Shown: one piece after another, positions 12,192 to 21,260 of the stretch
Layout: each line of letters opens with the position of its first letter
Position numbering within the stretch: position 1 is the stretch's first letter
NCBI GenBank assembly: GCA_037501455.1
Contig: CM074858.1
Coordinates: 96,692,001-96,756,000, forward strand
Length of the DNA stretch: 64,000 nucleotides
DNA from: Lantana camara
Lineage: Eukaryota > Streptophyta > Magnoliopsida > Lamiales > Verbenaceae
Direction: 5' to 3'
Made by a program: the position numbers and the translations under genes
The notes under the pieces: generated by a model
Databases searched by the model: none
What the model was told of the DNA's origin: nothing
What the model saw: only the letters and a program-made list of their open reading frames with translations

Positions 12192-12753
12192 TGATATTTG
12201 CCAACAATTGACCAAATATCAACACGATTTGTATTTGGGAAATTGGAGATTTAATCAAGCTGTAAATAAGAAAATGAGCAATAAAGTAAATATTTACGTA
12301 ACTGCAGAAAAGTAAATGAGAAATAAATATAAAATTGATGATAATTGTCTGTCTCTTGAATCTTCTGGGCACAATAGAATTCTGAATAATATAATCCCTC
12401 TGCTGATACAACGATAGAAATTGCAGTCAAAGAAAGGTGGAAAGAAGATGATAAAAATGTATTTGCTGGAGTTTTTTGTAGAAGTTGCAGAATGACGATG
12501 ATCCCCTTGACTCATTTTTCAGAGAAGTATATCAAGTCCAGGGTTTTCTCCCAGGTTCAATGTATCTGGTCCCCTTTTTTCTTCTCTCTCCTCCAAGATT
12601 GGTTATAGCCCTTTCCTAAAGTCTTGGCACGTTCTGAACTTTGAAACCACGTAATTGCTGACTTCTTCAACTTCTTCTTCTTTCTATCCCAAATAAATAA
12701 TGATAATATCCAATATTAAATAATTGTTTAATGTGGAAATTAGATCCACATCA
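12192..12753 (-). repeat. Tat1 5' LTR (562 bp)
   Basis: Bounded by TG at 12192 and CA at 12753. It is flanked inside by the PBS and outside by AT-rich host DNA starting TGTAG. Its outer 254 bp are repeated at 1-254. Confidence 0.9.
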
Positions 12754-13715
12754 TGTAGTAAATTTATAAAATAATTTGTATTTTTGTGGTCGCATAATGT
12801 CCGCGTGCATGCAATGTAAGACAGAAAATAATTTTCAAACATAACGGTGTTGTTTCTTTAAATATATGGTACTTTCTATGTAGTATAGACTATGAATAGT
12901 TGAGGGCTTCTTGTACGTTTTAAGTATGTTCAAAAATTACGGTTTAACTTTTAAATTAAATTGAGATTGTATAAAATAAGTTCACTCCGTACAGACATCA
13001 TAGTGAGATAGGATTGTACTTTATTCTATTTTTTAATTAATCTATATTTTTTTTTTAAAAAAAAAAATAGAGTTTAAGGTACTTTCCAATTATCCATACA
13101 AATTACAATCACTCCCTTTATATCTTATTTTTAAAAAGTTACCCGTAATTCTAACGAAAATTTTCAATAAATTAGTAAGTTTTTTAAAATTAAAATTTAT
13201 TAAAAGAATATAAGCTATAATATAACATTTATTTGGACTATATTTTATTCTTTATATTTAGTGGAAACATATTCTTAGTAAGTTTAAGTTTTTTTTTTTT
13301 TTTTTTAGTTTATTTAGTGGAAACATATTTTTAAAAATCTAATAAAATTTTAGTGTTTCTAGAGAGAAATAGAGAAATTATTTACGTGACGATAAATGCT
13401 ACATGATTTGCATGCATAATTTTAATTAATGTTTAATATTAAAATGTTTAGAACTTTAAACTAAAAGATATTTTCTTTTCGTGTTGATAGCGTTTAGTTC
13501 TCCTTGATCAGACGTATCGCTAACATGATAGTCCATAAATTAACTTGAAATATGGGTTAGGCCTATATTGATTGAGTGATATCCCTTCTTAATTATGTTC
13601 CAGGGTTTGGACATTATTTTTTCGAAGTTGCAATAAATTCCCCCGTGGAGGGACTTGCCTTTAGAAAAACAAAATCTCGCTGGTGACAAAATAGGAGACT
13701 TATGCGTTAATAAAA
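12754..13715. other. AT-rich intergenic DNA
   Basis: Low-complexity A/T-rich sequence with poly(T) and poly(A) runs (13049-13070, 13290-13307). I see no gene or element with clear ends. Confidence 0.6.
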
Positions 13716-14115
13716 CTAGTAATTTTGGCACACTCGTTGCGTGTGCAAATTATAAAATTCTTTTGTTTAAAATATATTTAAATTAATTTTTATATTAATA
13801 TATATTTTATCAGTATTTTTAATATAATTATTGAACTAATATAAAAATAACATAAAAGCATAAAATATCAAACAACATTCTCTTTTAAAAAAATACAAAA
13901 GAAAAAAAAAATTGAAATAAGGTGAGAGAAAAGAAAAGATAAGATAAAAAAATGTAAGAGAAGAAAACGCATAAAAATAAATAAATAGAAAAGAAGAGAG
14001 AAAATCGTAAAAGAAGAAAACTGACAGGATAAAAAACAAATAAATAGAAAAAAAAAAGAAAAAGAGGACACCAAGAGACCACCTTTGCCTCTCGCGCTTA
14101 ATAATATAGTATAGA
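13716..14115 (-). mobile_element. Short non-autonomous Helitron (400 bp)
   Basis: On the minus strand it starts TCTATACTATATTATTAAG after a host A (14116) and ends in CTAG at 13716 before a host T (13715). A GC-containing hairpin (GCACAC, 7-nt loop, GTGTGC) lies about a dozen bases before the end. The 5' TC, 3' CTAG, subterminal hairpin and insertion between A and T are the four Helitron hallmarks. The inside is purine-biased low-complexity DNA with no Rep/helicase gene. The Phe-rich open frames on the minus strand here are composition artefacts. Confidence 0.8.
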
Positions 14116-15225
14116 TAAAAAGATATCGATTTTAAAAAATATATTTTAAAATTATATTAAGTTGTTGGAGACAAATTTGGAAATAATAGATTTTTGACAT
14201 CCGAAACTTACGCCTTTTTCCTCCACCAAAAAAAAAAAAAACTTATGCCTTTTTATAATTTTGCGGGGATGGTAATATACAAAAAGAGGCAAAGTTTGGA
14301 TAACAAAAAATTATATATATATATATATATATAAGTTATTAATTAGATAAAAAGGAGAAGTCTCGTGATTATTAATTTAAAAATATATTTTATTTAAATT
14401 AAATTAGTATACGCGCGGAGACGAATTAATCATAATATATAGGAAGGGTGTGTTTGACCCTAATTGAATTGATTTTGGCTGAATAGAATTTTGTGGTTTT
14501 TTTGAGATTTTTAATTCAAACTAAAAATTATGATTGGTTGATGGTTATTAAATCATTTTATTTATTTAGTAATTTTATATGTGTTTTGATTTTTGGAAGT
14601 TATCTTAATTAAAGTATGCATTTATGATAAAATTTATTTTGAATGCATAAATTTAGGAAAATATTTTTTAATTTAAATTCAAAAACTCATGCAATTAATA
14701 ACAATGCTCAAAATTTAAATAAAACTCATGAAATGTAGTATTTATTTCTCATTTTTTGAAATATTTTAATTCTAATAAAAAAAAGTTCATTAATTGATAT
14801 CTATATCTGTACTTCTATACTATACTATACTATACTATACTCTATACTATAATGTATAGGAAGTGTGTATTTCATCAAATATAATTGAGCCAATTTTGAC
14901 TCAATACTTTTTTGTCTTTTTATTTTTTTTGAATTTTTTTCTTTAAAAAATATTTTATTGGTCAATTAAGTTTCCAAAATATTGGATATTTAAAAACTTT
15001 AATTATTCATTAAATCATATTAATTAATTTAAGAAAATATCCGATTGATTTTTTTTTTTGGTCCTGAATTAATCCGATTGATAATTAAGCACAACATCTT
15101 TAACATTTTTAAGACCTACAATCAATAATATAATATTATGTCAATTGGTTAATTGATTCTGCATAGTAAGGAAACAACCAAATACAAAAAGTTTAATTTT
15201 TTGACGGGGAGCCAAACCGGCCAGA
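14116..15225. other. AT-rich intergenic DNA with microsatellites
   Basis: Contains an (AT)n run at about 14311-14332 and a (CTATA)n run at about 14815-14850 followed by ATGTATAGGAAGTGTG. A diverged copy of the same phrase occurs near 14440. The CTATA block resembles a Helitron 5' end, but the preceding base is not A. No gene seen. Confidence 0.5.
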
Positions 15226-15330
15226 TCATGCAACATCAACAGAAACAACATCCGAAACAAAAAAAGGGAAATCAGAAGAGCCAACGCAGGCATAAGCCGC
15301 ATTACGAGCAAACGTGTGGGCTACGACATT
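15226..15330 (-). pseudogene. 3' piece of a LINE-type RNase H reading frame cut by Tat2
   Basis: Reads on the minus strand straight on from the piece at 28357-28700 once Tat2 and one copy of the AGCAC duplication are removed. It keeps the frame for 34 residues beginning NVVAHTFARNA, then TGA at 15228-15226. The R-G-A-N-x-x-A-H-x-x-A-R motif ends the RNase H (RVT_3) domain of plant LINEs. A short A run follows (near 15196-15202), as at LINE 3' ends. Confidence 0.8.
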
Positions 15331-15335
15331 AGCAC
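15331..15335. repeat. Left target-site duplication of Tat2 (AGCAC)
   Basis: Identical to 28352-28356. A perfect 5-bp duplication is the usual product of Ty3/gypsy integrase. Confidence 0.95.
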
Positions 15336-16146
15336 TGATGGGTCCGGGAATGGGTGGATCCGAATCCGATCACTTTACAATTTATATTTGTGGAGGAAAC
15401 CACCGGAGCTTCGCCGGAAAGGAGGAAGGGGTTCAACCTGTTGGGACAAGCACAAGGAAAGTCAGAAGGCCAAGCTGGGGGAACTGGGGGTGATACCCAG
15501 TTTGGCTCTCCGACGCTCAAGTCAGTTCAGTGTATGAAGGAGTGTAAGTTCAGTCACAGTTGCAGAGGTGAAGAAAGCTTACTTGGGTAGAAGATGACTT
15601 TAGCTATTTATAGTTGAGGGTCAAGGGCCCTTTGGTCATTTGCCTCAAGTGGTCCTGGCCGAATGTTGCCCTAACACGTGGCGCTATGAGAGAGAAACCT
15701 AGGAGGAATCTTCTGCAAAAGCGGCCAAAAGTTAGTGCTGGCAACAGTGGCAGGTGCGCGGGCATGTACGTTGTGTCAGAGAGCCATGTGGGTGGTTGGT
15801 AACGAGGGCTTGAGAGCGCGCTCGTGTCAACCTGGAGTACTGGAAGCCAAGATATCCGCTGAGGGGAACGAAGGCTTCAGTTCAAATGACGAGCCGATAG
15901 GGGAGGCCACTCTGAGGGAGTGTGACGCTCGAAGAGGGCTCCCTTGGCACGTGGGCGTACCAATCCTTTAGTATGTAGGACGCTCGTGGGAGTGACAGCG
16001 CTCGTTGGGCTTAACTCCTGAAGAAGGATTGTGCTCGTGGCGCTTAGCGCTCGTGCGCTGATGGGTGCAGCCTTGGGGAGACAGATGTCATCATCTCGGT
16101 GATGCCACGTGTCTTAACGTGGGACGATCGTATTTTGACCCCATCA
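15336..16146 (-). repeat. Tat2 3' LTR (811 bp)
   Basis: Same length as the right LTR. I count three differences, all C/T or G/A type: near 15687 (CTATG against CTGTG), near 15999 (GTGAC against GTAAC) and near 16031 (TGTGC against TGCGC). A TATA-like box on the minus strand lies at about 15606-15613. Confidence 0.96.
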
Positions 16147-16161
16147 TTTTGCCCCCCAATT
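16147..16161 (-). other. Polypurine tract of Tat2
   Basis: Minus strand AATTGGGGGGCAAAA lies directly against the 3' LTR. The same tract sits beside the LTRs of Tat3. Confidence 0.85.
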
Positions 16162-16487
16162 CTGTAGTCCTTAGTGATAAGGACTGTAGAATTTTGACAC
16201 GCTCAATCTCTTGCATGCAACGCTCGTATAGGACTTGGCGTGTTGGGCAATTTTTCCCTCTGAATGCGCCATTAATGCGGTCTCTTCAATTGACCGTTCG
16301 TATCACTTCTGCATTAAATGCTGTACTATTCTGAAGCACTCGAAACGTCAGAGCATTAAATGCGGGTGCGCGTGGGGCGCGTGAGCATTGGGAAGCATGT
16401 GCCGGTTCCATAAAGTGGGCGGTTTCCTAGGCGGGAAATGATTACCATTTTGAATTTATTGCCGAAAACGGTACCAACTCCCATCCC

Positions 16488-16495
16488 TATAAATA
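16488..16495 (+). promoter_or_regulatory. TATA box of the Tat2 antisense gene
   Basis: TATAAATA lies 263 bp before the ATG of the antisense gene, inside the element and outside the LTR. A C/T-rich stretch about 30 bases downstream is the likely start region. A small leader intron (GTAAAT at 16618 to CCGTAG at about 16659) is possible. Promoter activity is inferred. Confidence 0.6.
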
Positions 16496-16750
16496 CGGGA
16501 TTCTGAAATCTTGTTACTCTTTACGCATTCAAAACTTCCAAGTATCCTCTGCAAGAAGAATTCTCTCGCACTCCAGCATCTTCAACCTTTCTTCCAGACT
16601 TCTCAAAAACCTTCAAGGTAAATTTCCAGTGTAACTTTCTAACTTTGCTAACCGTAGATTCGGACTTTAGGATTTCGTAACCCCTTAGATTTTTCACCTT
16701 TCTAAACCCAAATCTCTTTCCAAGAAAACTCCCAAATCCCAGTTTCTGCC

Positions 16751-19585
16751 ATGGCCGACCAACATATTGAGGAATTTGCCCGTGAAATCCAAGAGATGGC
16801 CACTGAGAGTTCTTCTTCCCACGATTCCCCCAGAGATGAAGAGTTGGGGGCGGCGGTGATGGCTATGGAGGATAGAAACCCTGGCGGAACGGATCCTCTT
16901 TTTGAGGAGATGAACCTGGTGATGGAGGCAGAACGGCAAGGGTCTGTTCTCCCCATAACTCAAAGTGCCACACATCCCCACCGCCACACCGTGACCGTGG
17001 CCGTTGCAAACCCACTTCCAGTGGCGAAAGCCATAACCGGGCCTTCAGAAAGGGCCCGTGACAAGGCAAAAAGTAAGAAATCCCAAAAATCCAAAGGTCC
17101 CAACGAGGGCGAAGGATCAGGCTACCAGGCTACCGAGCGCACACCTGATGAAACCCCCAGCACAGCTACCGTGGGGGACGTGAAGACGATGATGGCCCCC
17201 ATTTACTGGGACGAGCGCTACTCGTGGAGAATTCCAGAAAACCACGAGCGCGCCAATAATCCACCTCCTGGAGAAATGGCGGTGTACATAGCCTCGGTCA
17301 GCTCAGGGGGTTTGAGGTTCCCCATCTCAATTTCGTTGGCCCATTTGCTGAACGATTTGGGCCTCTGTCCATCACAGATCGTGCCCAACGGTTTGGCTTT
17401 GCTGACCTGTTTCGTGATTTTGATGAGAAGCGTGGGTTACGAGCCCTACTCGCGAAACTTCAACGCCCTTTTCCAAGTGGTCAGTTCCTCACGTTCTTCT
17501 CCCGAGACGGGTTTCTACTACGTTCAAGCGAAGGCCCACATGAAGCTGATTAACTCGCCCTCGAGCACTTATGGCCCCAATTGGAAGGAAAAGTTCATTT
17601 TCGTTAAGGCCCCATCAGAGGAGGGTTTTGGGGTACCCACGCATTGGGGCTCGTTTTCAAAGAGCCGCCTGCCAACCGCACTCCCCAAAGATTGGGCAAA
17701 GAACTTGGCAGCAACCCTGAAGGACGAGGGCCACCTTATCCAAGCGAAAGATTGGATAGACGATGCGGAGCTTATGTTCCTGTGTGGTCTTTCCAATGAC
17801 CCTTACTACCTTGACCACCCTCCGGCTCGTGACGTAGAGAGAGACGGTTAGATTCTTAGGGCACTAACTTTAGATAGGAATGAACACTAACTGCTTCTTT
17901 GTACTTGTAACTTGCACTTAACAATTCTTGTCCCAAGATTTATAACCCTTGTATTTCCCTTTTTACAGGAGCTGCTATACTAGAAATGGCTGGAGGAATT
18001 AGACAAGCAGCCCGTTTCGCCCACGCCAACAGAAACCAAACCCCACAAGGGGATCAGCAGCGTGAACAACAGCGCCCTCGCAACCGCAACAATAGAGGGG
18101 ACGCTCGTAGTGGCGCCAGTTCGAGCGCCAATCTTGAAGTCCAGCCCCCTCGTGGCCGAGGGGAACGTAGATTAGTCCCGAGAGAGACCAGGGGGAGATC
18201 AGAAAGAGCGGGAGATGTTCAGCCCCCCATTCCTGCAGAACAAACGAGGCCAGTAACCACACTGGCGATAACTGAGGCTCCCCCGAGCGCAAGCGCAAAT
18301 AGGCCTTCCCGCAAGAGGAAGAGGATGCCCGATTCTGCCGCAATTAAGGGCAAGGGCAAACAAGTTGTTGAGGGCCCTCGGGGCGAGGGGGAAACTTCCT
18401 CTTCTGAGGAAGAACACATATGGGAGTTCCCCCGACGAGGGGACAGGGATTTTTCAGGCGCCACCGACGGGGGGCCGGTTTTGCTGAGGCCTGGCTCGGT
18501 CGCCCAGGCTGTCACTGAGAATTTGTTCAGCAAGGCCCAGTTCTCAGCGGACCACCGGCATCTCTTCAGCGAGTCTGTGGAGAAGGTGACCCTCGATGCG
18601 GCCCAAGCTCTAATTTCCGTAAGTAACCATTCCTTGCATTCTTTCTTTTCTTTTCTGTAAATCACCATTTTTTTGGCTAACACTTTTCCTCTCGATTACG
18701 CAGCAAGTTCTTCCCCGGCTCAAAAACGTGCAAATGCGAGCCTCCATCTACGCCGACCGGAAAGCTAAATATAAGAAGATGGCGCGCTCGAATGACCCGG
18801 CTCAAATCCAATATGAGCTGGATGCAGAAATTGCCAAGTATGAATCCCTCAAGGATTTGTACAACATGACTGAGGAGGAGCTGGGAAAGCTGAAGGAGGA
18901 CTTTGTGGCGGTTGATGGCGCTCGAATTGGTTTGGGCAACCAGCTGGCCCAGGCCAACGAGCGGTGCCAGAAGGCCGAGGCGGAGAGGGAGAGCTGGAAA
19001 GCAAGGGCTTTGGAGGCCGAGCGCAAATTTAACGATGCAGTCAGCGAGTGGCCTCGAAGCCTAGAGCGTGCGAATAAGGAGGCGCTAATCAAATTCTGCC
19101 ATTCCAAAGCCTTCAACTTCGCGGCCTCGTTACACTGCTTGGATGAGGCTCAAAATGCCTTCAACCTGGCAGTGGATCAGGGCATCCACAAAGGGCTGAC
19201 GGATCCGGCGATGAAGGGAGCCGAGGGCACGGGGCTCATGTTTAATGAGCGCTGTGAAGAGGTGGCTGAGGACCCCAACGACCCCGCGGACGCCATAGCG
19301 GAAATGGAGTATGACTTCTTGGTGAAACTGATCCAAGATGAGTACACCGACGCTCATAGGGAAGGGGGTGCGGCTCAAGATGATGATCCTGAAGACGAGC
19401 CTCAAGCGCCCATCATAGAGGAAGCCCCGGTCCAAGCCGCTGAAAATACCAACGCTCCTGATGCCGGTGCAGACGAGCCCAACGATCCCCAAGCTCAACA
19501 GCAAGAGCCTGAGGGCCCAGTCCATGGCCCCGTGGCTCAAAATATCTTAGTGATCGTTGATGAAGATATCGCCCCCGCCGCTTGA
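16751..19585 (+). CDS. Tat2 antisense gene: spliced 875-residue Transposase_28-like protein
   Basis: Three exons: 16751-17846, 17969-18618 and 18704-19585. Phases match at both introns (donor at 17847, acceptor TTTTACAG at 17968; donor GTAAGT at 18619, acceptor TTACGCAG at 18703), giving 876 codons with no stop until TGA at 19583. The ATG sits in a good context (GCCATGG). Residues about 175-305 match the pattern of Pfam Transposase_28 ('putative gypsy type transposon'), with blocks GLRFPIS, LCPSQIVPNG, GFYYVQA and KFIFVKAP. Exon 2 is rich in Arg/Gln and carries RKRKR (residues about 480-484), a likely nuclear signal. Exon 3 begins with a charged coiled coil (about 605-690) and ends in an acidic Pro/Ala/Glu tail. 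The gene faces gag-pol. Its introns can survive transposition because they are antisense in the genomic RNA. Its role is not known; despite the domain name there is no visible transposase catalytic motif. An intact frame suggests selection or youth. Confidence 0.8.
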
Positions 19586-19695
19586 AGCTTTTCCCTCTAT
19601 CAATTTTTCATGTATTTTTCAGTTTTTCTGCTTTTTGTAATAGTATTTCCTGGGCCTTTGAGCCCTTTGCTTTGTAACAATTCTCTCTTGCAATG

Positions 19696-19701
19696 AATAA
19701 A
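19696..19701 (+). terminator. Poly(A) signal of the Tat2 antisense gene
   Basis: AATAAA about 110 bp after the stop codon, preceded by T/G-rich sequence as in plant 3' ends. Confidence 0.55.
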
Positions 19702-19807
19702 ATATCCCTTTCTTCATGACTTTGTTCTTCAGTTCCTTTATGAATCATATAATAAGACTGTGTAGCATACTCCTGTGAATGTTTTATTTCTTTGATGCAA
19801 TGAAAAT

Positions 19808-20580
19808 TTGTCTAAGTCTTGAGCGATCGTGAGGGTCTTACAGTGAGATTGCCCCCCACTCAAGACTTGTAAAAATTTTGTTTTTGCTCTTGAAAATTTG
19901 TCTAATTCTTGAGCGGTCGTGAGGGTCTTATTGTGAGATTGCCCCCCTACTCATGACTTGTATCAATTTTGTTGTGTAAATTTGTCTAAGTCTTGAGCGG
20001 TCGTGAGGGTCTTATTGTGAGATTGCCCCCCTACTCATGACTTGTATCAATTTTGTTGTGTAAATTTGTCTAAGTCTTGAGCGATCGTGAGGGTCTTACA
20101 GTGAGATTGCCCCCCACTCAAGACTTGTAAAAATTTTGTTTTTGCTCTTGAAAATTTGTCTAAGTCTTGAGCGGTCGTGAGGGTCTTATTGTGAGATTGC
20201 CCCCCTACTCATGACTTGTATCAATTTTGTTGTGTAAATTTGTCTAAGTCTTGAGCGGTCGTGAGGGTCTTATTGTGAGATTGCCCCCCTACTCATGACT
20301 TGTATCAATTTTGTTGTGTAAATTTGTCTAAGTCTTGAGCGATCGTGAGGGTCTTACAGTGAGATTGCCCCCCCACTCAAGACTTGTATAAATTTTTCCT
20401 TTGTAGATTTGTCTAAGTCTTGAGTGTGTGCGAGGGTCTTACTGAGTGGTTGCCCTCGTTCAAGACTTGTGACATTCCTTCTGCCCTTGGGGGATTTTAC
20501 TAAGCCTTGAGTATGTGTGAGGGTCTTACTGAGTGGTTGCCCTCGTTCAAGACTTGTGAAATTCCTTCTTGACTTTGAGG
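19808..20580. repeat. Tandem array of nine 84-90 bp units with a 258-bp higher-order period
   Basis: Each unit carries GTCTAAGTCTTGAGCG, a GAGGGTCTTA block, GTGAGATTGCCCCC and ACTCA(A/T)GACTTGT. Unit anchors (GAGCG or GAGTG) lie at 19821, 19911, 19995, 20079, 20169, 20253, 20337, 20422 and 20509. Variants (GATCG...TTACA against GGTCG...TTATT) follow the order A B B A B B A, then two diverged units. The exact 258-bp spacing of the A units shows the triplet was duplicated as a block. Variable tandem repeats in this part of Tat elements are a known source of plant satellites. Confidence 0.93.
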
Positions 20581-20624
20581 CCATTGTTCGAGCGCTCTGG
20601 CTCTGGTCGTATTTCTGGTTCTGC

Positions 20625-20960
20625 AGGAAATCCCATTTTCGAGCGCAAGGCGTTTTAAGAAACGGCCAAGGCCTACTAGGACTTTCTCTGTGGGAGATCC
20701 CCGTTTTCGAGCGCAAGGCGTTTTAAGAAATAGCCAAGGCCTACTAGGATTCGTTCTTGTAGGAGATCCGTTTTCGAGCGCAAGGCGTTTTAAGAAACGG
20801 CCAAGGCCTACTAGGATCCGTTCTTGTAGGAGATCCCGTTTTCGAGCGTAAGGCGTTTTAAGAAACAGCCAAGGCCTACTAGGATTCGTTCTTGTAGGAG
20901 ATCCCATTTTCGAACGCAAGGCGTTTTAAGAAACAGCCAAGGCCTACTAGGATTTTCTTC
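20625..20960. repeat. Tandem array of five 68-bp units
   Basis: Units share GCGCAAGGCGTTTTAAGAAA, then CGGCCAAGGCCTACTAGGA, then a TTCTTGTAGGAGATCC spacer. Anchors lie at 20641, 20709, 20776, 20844 and 20912. It adjoins the longer array and precedes the 3' end of pol. Confidence 0.93.
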
Positions 20961-21260
20961 GCGATCTTCTTCCAGCTTACCTAATTGGTTGTGAGCGTAA
21001 CCAGTCTATCCTTATGAGGGCGTCCCCCCATGCGGAGTAGAATGCTGGCCAGCGTAACCCATAAGAGATAACAGCATTCATATTGGAATGAGTTGCCAAC
21101 CACGCTCGCAAAGACGAGGGACGTGGGACTTATTCATTCAAGCAACCAAAGAAGCAGGAATATTAGTGAAATTAAAAAGATTATGTTACCTTTTACTTGT
21201 GATTGGAAGTACATAGAACCCGTCAAAGAGGGTTGTTACATCAGGGTTTGTAAAGAGCTT

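Larger units (their letters stand above)
1..12753 (-). mobile_element. Tat1: Ty3/gypsy Tat-lineage LTR retrotransposon, degenerate, left end cut by the window
   Basis: Bases 1-254 match 12500-12753, which form the outer part of a 562-bp LTR (12192-12753). The element reads on the minus strand: 5' LTR, PBS, gag, protease, RT, RNase H, integrase (ending near 6125), then about 5.9 kb of extra sequence with an oppositely oriented gene, a polypurine tract and the 3' LTR. A long 3' region with an antisense gene, plus a second RNase H segment, places it in the Tat clade. The left LTR lacks about 308 bp because the window begins inside it, so the left target duplication cannot be checked; the right flank is TGTAG. 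Four in-frame TAGs and an RNase H deletion make it non-autonomous. Confidence 0.93.

Noticed and set aside
13836..14082. Phe-rich minus-strand open frames
   Set aside because: They translate A/G-rich low-complexity DNA inside the small Helitron.
15316..15971. Small plus-strand open frames repeated at 27470-28176
   Set aside because: They are LTR sequence and occur twice because the two LTRs are copies.
16751..17851. Reading exon 1 of the antisense gene as a cut-and-paste DNA transposase
   Set aside because: The domain name is historical. I see no DDE catalytic residues or terminal inverted repeats, and the gene lies inside an LTR element.
19808..20580. Regular direct repeats that could suggest a CRISPR array
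   Set aside because: Units are tandem with no unique spacers, lie inside a plant retrotransposon, and there are no cas genes.
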